Positions 21,660 to 33,600 of a stretch of DNA of 64,000 nucleotides are shown piece by piece (the first letter of the stretch is position 1; every line of letters begins with the position of its first letter). A program made the position numbers and the translations under genes. The DNA is taken from assembly GCA_030268105.1 (NCBI GenBank), contig BSDZ01000078.1, positions 7,139,501 through 7,203,500 of the forward strand. The letters run 5' to 3'. Under the pieces are notes generated by a model. It ran no database searches. It had not been told where the DNA came from and was given only the letters and a program-made list of their open reading frames with translations. Origin of the DNA: Volvox africanus (Eukaryota > Chlorophyta > Chlorophyceae > Chlamydomonadales > Volvocaceae).

Positions 21660-24600
21660 GCATGATGGTGGTGCTTTGGTGGTGGCGGTGGTGGTGGCGA
21701 TGGCGTTCGTGGAGTCGGAGGTGAAAAGGTAAGTATCGGTGCCGTACCTACTTCCCTCCCGATCTCACTCCCTCCCTCCCGTGTGCCCTCCTTTTCCCCC
21801 TTCTCCCCCCCCCTCGTTGTTAGGCATGATGGTGGTGCTTTGGTGGTGGCGGTGGTGGTGGCGATGGCGTTCTTGGAGTCGTCGGTGAAAAGGTAAGTAT
21901 CGGTGCCGTACCTACTTCCCTCCCGATCTCACTCCCTCCCTCCCGTGTGCCCTCCTTTTCCCCCTTCTCCCCCCCCCCTCGTTGTTAGGCATGATGGTGG
22001 TGCTTTGGTGGTGGCGGTGGTGGTGGCGATGGCGTTCGTGGAGTCGTCGGTGAAAAGGTAAGTATCGGTGCCGTACCTACTTCCCTCCCGATCTCACTCC
22101 CTCCCTCCCGTGTGCCCTCCTTTTCCCCCTTCTCCCCCCCCCCTCGTTGTTAGGCATGATGGTGGTGCTTTGGTGGTGGCGGTGGTGGTGGCGATGGCGT
22201 TCGTGGAGTCGTCGGTGAAAAGGTAAGTATCGGTGCCGTACCTACTTCCCTCCCGATCTCACTCCCTCCCTCCCGTGTGCCCTCCTTTTCCCCCTTCTCC
22301 CCCCCCCTCGTTGTTAGGCATGATGGTGGTGCTTTGGTGGTGGCGGTGGTGGTGGCGATGGCGTTCTTGGAGTCGTCGGTGAAAAGGTAAGTATCGGTGC
22401 CGTACCTACTTCCTTCCCGATCTCACTCCCTCCCTCCCGTGTGCCCTCCTTTTCCCCCTTCTCCCCCCCCCTCGTTGTTAGGCATGATGTTGGTGCTTTG
22501 GTGGTGGCGGTGGTGGTGGCGATGGCGTTCGTGGAGTCGTCGGTGAAAAGGTAAGTATCGGTGCCGTACCTACTTCCCTCCCGATCTCACTCCCTCCCTC
22601 CCGTGTGCCCTCCTTTTCCCCCTTCTCCCCCCCCCTCGTTGTTAGGCATGATGGTGGTGCTTTGGTGGTGGCGGTGGTGGTGGCGATGGCGTTCTTGGAG
22701 TCGTCGGTGAAAAGGTAAGTATCGGTGCCGTACCTACTTCCCTCCCGATCTCACTCCCTCCCTCCCGTGTGCCCTCCTTTTCCCCCTTCTCCCCCCCCCT
22801 CGTTGTTAGGCATGATGGTGGTGCTTTGGTGGTGGCGGTGGTGGTGGCGATGGCGTTCGTGGAGTCGGAGGTGAAAAGGTAAGTATCGGTGCCGTACCTA
22901 CTTCCCTCCCGATCTCACTCCCTCCCTCCCGTGTGCCCTCCTTTTCCCCCTTCTCCCCCCCCCTCGTTGTTAGGCATGATGGTGGTGCTTTGGTGGTGGC
23001 GGTGGTGGTGGCGATGGCGTTCTTGGAGTCGTCGGTGAAAAGGTAAGTATCGGTGCCGTACCTACTTCCCTCCCGATCTCACTCCCTCCCTCCCGTGTGC
23101 CCTCCTTTTCCCCCTTCTCCCCCCCCCCTCGTTGTTAGGCATGATGGTGGTGCTTTGGTGGTGGCGGTGGTGGTGGCGATGGCGTTCGTGGAGTCGTCGG
23201 TGAAAAGGTAAGTATCGGTGCCGTACCTACTTCCCTCCCGATCTCACTCCCTCCCTCCCGTGTGCCCTCCTTTTCCCCCTTCTCCCCCCCCCCTCGTTGT
23301 TAGGCATGATGGTGGTGCTTTGGTGGTGGCGGTGGTGGTGGCGATGGCGTTCGTGGAGTCGTCGGTGAAAAGGTAAGTATCGGTGCCGTACCTACTTCCC
23401 TCCCGATCTCACTCCCTCCCTCCCGTGTGCCCTCCTTTTCCCCCTTCTCCCCCCCCCTCGTTGTTAGGCATGATGGTGGTGCTTTGGTGGTGGCGGTGGT
23501 GGTGGCGATGGCGTTCGTGGAGTCGTCGGTGAAAAGGTAAGTATCGGTGCCGTACCTACTTCCCTCCCGATCTCACTCCCTCCCTCCCGTGTGCCCTCCT
23601 TTTCCCCCTTCTCCCCCCCCCTCGTTGTTAGGCATGATGGTGGTGCTTTGGTGGTGGCGGTGGTGGTGGCGATGGCGTTCTTGGAGTCGTCGGTGAAAAG
23701 GTAAGTATCGGTGCCGTACCTACTTCCTTCCCGATCTCACTCCCTCCCTCCCGTGTGCCCTCCTTTTCCCCCTTCTCCCCCCCCCTCGTTGTTAGGCATG
23801 ATGTTGGTGCTTTGGTGGTGGCGGTGGTGGTGGCGATGGCGTTCGTGGAGTCGTCGGTGAAAAGGTAAGTATCGGTGCCGTACCTACTTCCCTCCCGATC
23901 TCACTCCCTCCCTCCCGTGTGCCCTCCTTTTCCCCCTTCTCCCCCCCCCTCGTTGTTAGGCATGATGGTGGTGCTTTGGTGGTGGCGGTGGTGGTGGCGA
24001 TGGCGTTCTTGGAGTCGTCGGTGAAAAGGTAAGTATCGGTGCCGTACCTACTTCCCTCCCGATCTCACTCCCTCCCTCCCGTGTGCCCTCCTTTTCCCCC
24101 TTCTCCCCCCCCCTCGTTGTTAGGCATGATGGTGGTGCTTTGGTGGTGGCGGTGGTGGTGGCGATGGCGTTCTTGGAGTCGTCGGTGAAAAGGTAAGTAT
24201 CGGTGCCGTACCTACTTCCCTCCCGATCTCACTCCCTCCCTCCCGTGTGCCCTCCTTTTCCCCCTTCTCCCCCCCCCCTCGTTGTTAGGCATGATGGTGG
24301 TGCTTTGGTGGTGGCGGTGGTGGTGGCGATGGCGTTCGTGGAGTCGTCGGTGAAAAGGTAAGTATCGGTGCCGTACCTATTTCCCCCCCGATCTCACTCC
24401 CTCCCTCCCGTGTGCCCTCCTTTTCCCCCTTCTCCCCCCCCCTCGTTGTTAGGCATGATGGTGTTGCTTTGGTGGTGGCGGTGGTGGTGGCGATGGAGTT
24501 CTTGAAGTCGTCGGTGAAAAGGTAAGTATCGGTGCCGTACCTACTTCCCTCCCGATCTCACTCCCTCCCTCCCGTGTGCCCTCCTTTTCCCCCTTCTCCC

Positions 24601-27600
24601 CCCCCCTCGTTGTTAGGCATGATGGTGTTGCTTTGGTGGTGGCGGTGGTGGTGGCGATGGCGTTCGTGGAGTCGTCGGTGAAAAGGTAAGTATCGGTGCC
24701 GTACCTACTTCCCTCCCGATCTCACTCCCTCCCTCCCGTGTGCCCTCCTTTTCCCCCTTCTCCCCCCCCCTCGTTGTTAGGCATGATGGTGGTGCTTTGG
24801 TGGTGGCGGTGGTGGTGGCGATGGCGTTCGTGGAGTCGTCGGTGAAAAGGTAAGTATCGGTGCCGTACCTACTTCCCTCCCGATCTCACTCCCTCCCTCC
24901 CGTGTGCCCTCCTTTTCCCCCTTCTCCCCCCCCCTCGTTGTTAGGCATGATGGTGGTGCTTTGGTGGTGGCGGTGGTGGTGGCGATGGCGTTCGTGGAGT
25001 CGTCGGTGAAAAGGTAAGTATCGGTGCCGTACCTACTTCCCTCCCGATCTCACTCCCTCCCTCCCGTGTGCCCTCCTTTTCCCCCTTCTCCCCCCCCCTC
25101 GTTGTTAGGCATGATGGTGGTGCTTTGGTGGTGGCGGTGGTGGTGGCGATGGCGTTCGTGGAGTCGTCGGTGAAAAGGTAAGTATCGGTGCCGTACCTAC
25201 TTCCCTCCCGATCTCACTCCCTCCCTCCCGTGTGCCCTCCTTTTCCCCCTTCTCCCCCCCCCTCGTTGTTAGGCATGATGGTGTTGCTTTGGTGGTGGCG
25301 GTGGTGGTGGCGATGGCGTTCGTGGAGTCGTCGGTGAAAAGGTAAGTATCGGTGCCGTACCTACTTCCCTCCCGATCTCACTCCCTCCCTCCCGTGTGCC
25401 CTCCTTTTCCCCCTTCTCCCCCCCCCCTCGTTGTTAGGCATGATGTTGGTGCTTTGGTGGTGGCGGTGGTGGTGGCGATGGCGTTCGTGGAGTCGTCGGT
25501 GAAAAGGTAAGTATCGGTGCCGTACCTACTTCCCTCCCGATCTCACTCCCTCCCTCCCGTGTGCCCTCCTTTTCCCCCTTCTCCCCCCCCCTCGTTGTTA
25601 GGCATGATGGTGGTGCTTTGGTGGTGGCGGTGGTGGTGGCGATGGCGTTCGTGGAGTCGTCGGTGAAAAGGTAAGTATCGGTGCCGTACCTACTTCCTTC
25701 CCGATCTCACTCCCTCCCTCCCGTGTGCCCTCCTTTTCCCCCTTCTCCCCCCCCCTCGTTGTTAGGCATGATGGTGGTGCTTTGGTGGTGGCGGTGGTGG
25801 TGGCGATGGCGTTCGTGGAGTCGTCGGTGAAAAGGTAAGTATCGGTGCCGTACCTACTTCCCTCCCGATCTCACTCCCTCCCTCCCGTGTGCCCTCCTTT
25901 TCCCCCTTCTCCCCCCCCCCTCGTTGTTAGGCATGATGGTGGTGCTTTGGTGGTGGCGGTGGTGGTGGCGATGGCGTTCGTGGAGTCGTCGGTGAAAAGG
26001 TAAGTATCGGTGCCGTACCTACTTCCTTCCCGATCTCACTCCCTCCCTCCCGTGTGCCCTCCTTTTCCCCCTTCTCCCCCCCCCTCGTTGTTAGGCATGA
26101 TGGTGGTGCTTTGGTGGTGGCGGTGGTGGTGGCGATGGCGTTCTTGGAGTCGTCGGTGAAAAGGTAAGTATCGGTGCCGTACCTACTTCCCTCCCGATCT
26201 CACTCCCTCCCTCCCGTGTGCCCTCCTTTTCCCCCTTCTCCCCCCCCCTCGTTGTTAGGCATGATGGTGGTGCTTTGGTGGTGGCGGTGGTGGTGGCGAT
26301 GGCGTTCGTGGAGTCGTCGGTGAAAAGGTAAGTATCGGTGCCGTACCTACTTCCCTCCCGATCTCACTCCCTCCCTCCCGTGTGCCCTCCTTTTCCCCCT
26401 TCTCCCCCCCCCTCGTTGTTAGGCATGATGGTGGTGCTTTGGTGGTGGCGGTGGTGGTGGCGATGGCGTTCGTGGAGTCGTCGGTGAAAAGGTAAGTATC
26501 GGTGCCGTACCTATTTCCCCCCCGATCTCACTCCCTCCCTCCCGTGTGCCCTCCTTTTCCCCCTTCTCCCCCCCCCTCGTTGTTAGGCATGATGGTGTTG
26601 CTTTGGTGGTGGCGGTGGTGGTGGCGATGGAGTTCTTGAAGTCGTCGGTGAAAAGGTAAGTATCGGTGCCGTACCTACTTCCCTCCCGATCTCACTCCCT
26701 CCCTCCCGTGTGCCCTCCTTTTCCCCCTTCTCCCCCCCCCTCGTTGTTAGGCATGATGGTGTTGCTTTGGTGGTGGCGGTGGTGGTGGCGATGGCGTTCG
26801 TGGAGTCGTCGGTGAAAAGGTAAGTATCGGTGCCGTACCTACTTCCCTCCCGATCTCACTCCCTCCCTCCCGTGTGCCCTCCTTTTCCCCCTTCTCCCCC
26901 CCCCTCGTTGTTAGGCATGATGGTGGTGCTTTGGTGGTGGCGGTGGTGGTGGCGATGGCGTTCGTGGAGTCGTCGGTGAAAAGGTAAGTATCGGTGCCGT
27001 ACCTACTTCCCTCCCGATCTCACTCCCTCCCTCCCGTGTGCCCTCCTTTTCCCCCTTCTCCCCCCCCCTCGTTGTTAGGCATGATGTTGGTGCTTTGGTG
27101 GTGGCGGTGGTGGTGGCGATGGCGTTCGTGGAGTCGTCGGTGAAAAGGTAAGTATCGGTGCCGTACCTACTTCCCTCCCGATCTCACTCCCTCCCTCCCG
27201 TGTGCCCTCCTTTTCCCCCTTCTCCCCCCCCCCTCGTTGTTAGGCATGATGTTGGTGCTTTGGTGGTGGCGGTGGTGGTGGCGATGGCGTTCGTGGAGTC
27301 GTCGGTGAAAAGGTAAGTATCGGTGCCGTACCTACTTCCCTCCCGATCTCACTCCCTCCCTCCCGTGTGCCCTCCTTTTCCCCCTTCTCCCCCCCCCTCG
27401 TTGTTAGGCATGATGGTGGTGCTTTGGTGGTGGCGGTGGTGGTGGCGATGGCGTTCGTGGAGTCGTCGGTGAAAAGGTAAGTATCGGTGCCGTACCTACT
27501 TCCCTCCCGATCTCACTCCCTCCCTCCCGTGTGCCCTCCTTTTCCCCCTTCTCCCCCCCCCTCGTTGTTAGGCATGATGGTGGTGCTTTGGTGGTGGCGG

Positions 27601-30600
27601 TGGTGGTGGCGATGGCGTTCGTGGAGTCGTCGGTGAAAAGGTAAGTATCGGTGCCGTACCTACTTCCCTCCCGATCTCACTCCCTCCCTCCCGTGTGCCC
27701 TCCTTTTCCCCCTTCTCCCCCCCCCTCGTTGTTAGGCATGATGGTGGTGCTTTGGTGGTGGCGGTGGTGGTGGCGATGGCGTTCGTGGAGTCGTCGGTGA
27801 AAAGGTAAGTATCGGTGCCGTACCTACTTCCCTCCCGATCTCACTCCCTCCCTCCCGTGTGCCCTCCTTTTCCCCCTTCTCCCCCCCCCTCGTTGTTAGG
27901 CATGATGGTGTTGCTTTGGTGGTGGCGGTGGTGGTGGCGATGGCGTTCGTGGAGTCGTCGGTGAAAAGGTAAGTATCGGTGCCGTACCTACTTCCCTCCC
28001 GATCTCACTCCCTCCCTCCCGTGTGCCCTCCTTTTCCCCCTTCTCCCCCCCCCCTCGTTGTTAGGCATGATGTTGGTGCTTTGGTGGTGGCGGTGGTGGT
28101 GGCGATGGCGTTCGTGGAGTCGTCGGTGAAAAGGTAAGTATCGGTGCCGTACCTACTTCCCTCCCGATCTCACTCCCTCCCTCCCGTGTGCCCTCCTTTT
28201 CCCCCTTCTCCCCCCCCCTCGTTGTTAGGCATGATGGTGGTGCTTTGGTGGTGGCGGTGGTGGTGGCGATGGCGTTCGTGGAGTCGTCGGTGAAAAGGTA
28301 AGTATCGGTGCCGTACCTACTTCCTTCCCGATCTCACTCCCTCCCTCCCGTGTGCCCTCCTTTTCCCCCTTCTCCCCCCCCCTCGTTGTTAGGCATGATG
28401 GTGGTGCTTTGGTGGTGGCGGTGGTGGTGGCGATGGCGTTCGTGGAGTCGTCGGTGAAAAGGTAAGTATCGGTGCCGTACCTACTTCCCTCCCGATCTCA
28501 CTCCCTCCCTCCCGTGTGCCCTCCTTTTCCCCCTTCTCCCCCCCCCCTCGTTGTTAGGCATGATGGTGGTGCTTTGGTGGTGGCGGTGGTGGTGGCGATG
28601 GCGTTCGTGGAGTCGTCGGTGAAAAGGTAAGTATCGGTGCCGTACCTACTTCCTTCCCGATCTCACTCCCTCCCTCCCGTGTGCCCTCCTTTTCCCCCTT
28701 CTCCCCCCCCCTCGTTGTTAGGCATGATGGTGGTGCTTTGGTGGTGGCGGTGGTGGTGGCGATGGCGTTCTTGGAGTCGTCGGTGAAAAGGTAAGTATCG
28801 GTGCCGTACCTACTTCCCTCCCGATCTCACTCCCTCCCTCCCGTGTGCCCTCCTTTTCCCCCTTCTCCCCCCCCCTCGTTGTTAGGCATGATGGTGGTGC
28901 TTTGGTGGTGGCGGTGGTGGTGGCGATGGCGTTCGTGGAGTCGTCGGTGAAAAGGTAAGTATCGGTGCCGTACCTACTTCCCTCCCGATCTCACTCCCTC
29001 CCTCCCGTGTGCCCTCCTTTTCCCCCTTCTCCCCCCCCCTCGTTGTTAGGCATGATGGTGGTGCTTTGGTGGTGGCGGTGGTGGTGGCGATGGCGTTCGT
29101 GGAGTCGTCGGTGAAAAGGTAAGTATCGGTGCCGTACCTATTTCCCCCCCGATCTCACTCCCTCCCTCCCGTGTGCCCTCCTTTTCCCCCTTCTCCCCCC
29201 CCCTCGTTGTTAGGCATGATGGTGTTGCTTTGGTGGTGGCGGTGGTGGTGGCGATGGAGTTCTTGAAGTCGTCGGTGAAAAGGTAAGTATCGGTGCCGTA
29301 CCTACTTCCCTCCCGATCTCACTCCCTCCCTCCCGTGTGCCCTCCTTTTCCCCCTTCTCCCCCCCCCTCGTTGTTAGGCATGATGGTGTTGCTTTGGTGG
29401 TGGCGGTGGTGGTGGCGATGGCGTTCGTGGAGTCGTCGGTGAAAAGGTAAGTATCGGTGCCGTACCTACTTCCCTCCCGATCTCACTCCCTCCCTCCCGT
29501 GTGCCCTCCTTTTCCCCCTTCTCCCCCCCCCTCGTTGTTAGGCATGATGGTGGTGCTTTGGTGGTGGCGGTGGTGGTGGCGATGGCGTTCGTGGAGTCGT
29601 CGGTGAAAAGGTAAGTATCGGTGCCGTACCTACTTCCCTCCCGATCTCACTCCCTCCCTCCCGTGTGCCCTCCTTTTCCCCCTTCTCCCCCCCCCTCGTT
29701 GTTAGGCATGATGTTGGTGCTTTGGTGGTGGCGGTGGTGGTGGCGATGGCGTTCGTGGAGTCGTCGGTGAAAAGGTAAGTATCGGTGCCGTACCTACTTC
29801 CCTCCCGATCTCACTCCCTCCCTCCCGTGTGCCCTCCTTTTCCCCCTTCTCCCCCCCCCCTCGTTGTTAGGCATGATGTTGGTGCTTTGGTGGTGGCGGT
29901 GGTGGTGGCGATGGCGTTCGTGGAGTCGTCGGTGAAAAGGTAAGTATCGGTGCCGTACCTACTTCCCTCCCGATCTCACTCCCTCCCTCCCGTGTGCCCT
30001 CCTTTTCCCCCTTCTCCCCCCCCCTCGTTGTTAGGCATGATGGTGGTGCTTTGGTGGTGGCGGTGGTGGTGGCGATGGCGTTCGTGGAGTCGTCGGTGAA
30101 AAGGTAAGTATCGGTGCCGTACCTACTTCCCTCCCGATCTCACTCCCTCCCTCCCGTGTGCCCTCCTTTTCCCCCTTCTCCCCCCCCCTCGTTGTTAGGC
30201 ATGATGGTGGTGCTTTGGTGGTGGCGGTGGTGGTGGCGATGGCGTTCGTGGAGTCGTCGGTGAAAAGGTAAGTATCGGTGCCGTACCTACTTCCCTCCCG
30301 ATCTCACTCCCTCCCTCCCGTGTGCCCTCCTTTTCCCCCTTCTCCCCCCCCCTCGTTGTTAGGCATGATGGTGTTGCTTTGGTGGTGGCGGTGGTGGTGG
30401 CGATGGCGTTCGTGGAGTCGTCGGTGAAAAGGTAAGTATCGGTGCCGTACCTACTTCCCTCCCGATCTCACTCCCTCCCTCCCGTGTGCCCTCCTTTTCC
30501 CCCTTCTCCCCCCCCCCTCGTTGTTAGGCATGATGTTGGTGCTTTGGTGGTGGCGGTGGTGGTGGCGATGGCGTTCGTGGAGTCGTCGGTGAAAAGGTAA

Positions 30601-33600
30601 GTATCGGTGCCGTACCTACTTCCCTCCCGATCTCACTCCCTCCCTCCCGTGTGCCCTCCTTTTCCCCCTTCTCCCCCCCCCTCGTTGTTAGGCATGATGG
30701 TGGTGCTTTGGTGGTGGCGGTGGTGGTGGCGATGGCGTTCGTGGAGTCGTCGGTGAAAAGGTAAGTATCGGTGCCGTACCTACTTCCCTCCCGATCTCAC
30801 TCCCTCCCTCCCGTGTGCCCTCCTTTTCCCCCTTCTCCCCCCCCCCTCGTTGTTAGGCATGATGGTGGTGCTTTGGTGGTGGCGGTGGTGGTGGCGATGG
30901 CGTTCTTGGAGTCGTCGGTGAAAAGGTAAGTATCGGTGCCGTACCTACTTCCTTCCCGATCTCACTCCCTCCCTCCCGTGTGCCCTCCTTTTCCCCCTTC
31001 TCCCCCCCCCTCGTTGTTAGGCATGATGGTGGTGCTTTGGTGGTGGCGGTGGTGGTGGCGATGGCGTTCGTGGAGTCGTCGGTGAAAAGGTAAGTATCGG
31101 TGCCGTACCTACTTCCCTCCCGATCTCACTCCCTCCCTCCCGTGTGCCCTCCTTTTCCCCCTTCTCCCCCCCCCTCGTTGTGAGGCATGATGGTGGTGCT
31201 TTGGTGGTGGCGGTGGTGGTGGCGATGGCGTTCGTGGAGTCGTCGGTGAAAAGGTAAGTATCGGTGCCGTACCTACTTCCCTCCCGATCTCACTCCCTCC
31301 CTCCCGTGTGCCCTCCTTTTCCCCCTTCTCCCCCCCCCTCGTTGTTAGGCATGATGGTGGTGCTTTGGTGGTGGCGGTGGTGGTGGCGATGGCGTTCGTG
31401 GAGTCGTCGGTGAAAAGGTAAGTATCGGTGCCGTACCTACTTCCCTCCCGATCTCACTCCCTCCCTCCCGTGTGCCCTCCTTTTCCCCCTTCTCCCCCCC
31501 CCTCGTTGTTAGGCATGATGGTGGTGCTTTGGTGGTGGCGGTGGTGGTGGCGATGGCGTTCGTGGAGTCGTCGGTGAAAAGGTAAGTATCGGTGCCGTAC
31601 CTACTTCCCTCCCGATCTCACTCCCTCCCTCCCGTGTGCCCTCCTTTTCCCCCTTCTCCCCCCCCCCTCGTTGTTAGGCATGATGGTGGTGCTTTGGTGG
31701 TGGCGGTGGTGGTGGCGATGGCGTTCGTGGAGTCGTCGGTGAAAAGGTAAGTATCGGTGCCGTACCTACTTCCCTCCCGATCTCACTCCCTCCCTCCCGT
31801 GTGCCCTCCTTTTCCCCCTTCTCCCCCCCCCTCGTTGTTAGGCATGATGGTGTTGCTTTGGTGGTGGCGGTGGTGGTGGCGATGGCGTTCGTGGAGTCGT
31901 CGGTGAAAAGGTAAGTATCGGTGCCGTACCTACTTCCCTCCCGATCTCACTCCCTCCCTCCCGTGTGCCCTCCTTTTCCCCCTTCTCCCCCCCCCTCGTT
32001 GTTAGGCATGATGGTGTTGCTTTGGTGGTGGCGGTGGTGGTGGCGATGGCGTTCGTGGAGTCGTCGGTGAAAAGGTAAGTATCGGTGCCGTACCTACTTC
32101 CCTCCCGATCTCACTCCCTCCCTCCCGTGTGCCCTCCTTTTCCCCCTTCTCCCCCCCCCCTCGTTGTTAGGCATGATGGTGGTGCTTTGGTGGTGGCGGT
32201 GGTGGTGGCGATGGCGTTCTTGGAGTCGTCGGTGAAAAGGTAAGTATCGGTGCCGTACCTACTTCCTTCCCGATCTCACTCCCTCCCTCCCGTGTGCCCT
32301 CCTTTTCCCCCTTCTCCCCCCCCCCTCGTTGTTAGGCATGATGTTGGTGCTTTGGTGGTGGCGGTGGTGGTGGCGATGGAGTTCTTGAAGTCGTCGGTGA
32401 AAAGGTAAGTATCGGTGCCGTACCTACTTCCCTCCCGATCTCACTCCCTCCCTCCCGTGTGCCCTCCTTTTCCCCCTTCTCCCCCCCCCTCGTTGTTAGG
32501 CATGATGGTGTTGCTTTGGTGGTGGCGGTGGTGGTGGCGATGGCGTTCGTGGAGTCGTCGGTGAAAAGGTAAGTATCGGTGCCGTACCTACTTCCCTCCC
32601 GATCTCACTCCCTCCCTCCCGTGTGCCCTCCTTTTCCCCCTTCTCCCCCCCCCCTCGTTGTTAGGCATGATGTTGGTGCTTTGGTGGTGGCGGTGGTGGT
32701 GGCGATGGCGTTCGTGGAGTCGTCGGTGAAAAGGTAAGTATCGGTGCCGTACCTACTTCCCTCCCGATCTCACTCCCTCCCTCCCGTGTGCCCTCCTTTT
32801 CCCCCTTCTCCCCCCCCCCTCGTTGTTAGGCATGATGGTGGTGCTTTGGTGGTGGCGGTGGTGGTGGCGATGGCGTTCGTGGAGTCGTCGGTGAAAAGGT
32901 AAGTATCGGTGCCGTACCTACTTCCTTCCCGATCTCACTCCCTCCCTCCCGTGTGCCCTCCTTTTCCCCCTTCTCCCCCCCCCTCGTTGTTAGGCATGAT
33001 GGTGGTGCTTTGGTGGTGGCGGTGGTGGTGGCGATGGCGTTCTTGGAGTCGTCGGTGAAAAGGTAAGTATCGGTGCCGTACCTACTTCCCTCCCGATCTC
33101 ACTCCCTCCCTCCCGTGTGCCCTCCTTTTCCCCCTTCTCCCCCCCCCTCGTTGTTAGGCATGATGGTGTTGCTTTGGTGGTGGCGGTGGTGGTGGCGATG
33201 GCGTTCGTGGAGTCGTCGGTGAAAAGGTAAGTATCGGTGCCGTACCTACTTCCCTCCCGATCTCACTCCCTCCCTCCCGTGTGCCCTCCTTTTCCCCCTT
33301 CTCCCCCCCCCCTCGTTGTTAGGCATGATGTTGGTGCTTTGGTGGTGGCGGTGGTGGTGGCGATGGCGTTCTTGGAGTCGTCGGTGAAAAGGTAAGTATC
33401 GGTGCCGTACCTACTTCCCTCCCGATCTCACTCCCTCCCTCCCGTGTGCCCTCCTTTTCCCCCTTCTCCCCCCCCCTCGTTGTTAGGCATGATGGTGTTG
33501 CTTTGGTGGTGGCGGTGGTGGTGGCGATGGCGTTCGTGGAGTCGTCGGTGAAAAGGTAAGTATCGGTGCCGTACCTACTTCCCTCCCGATCTCACTCCCT

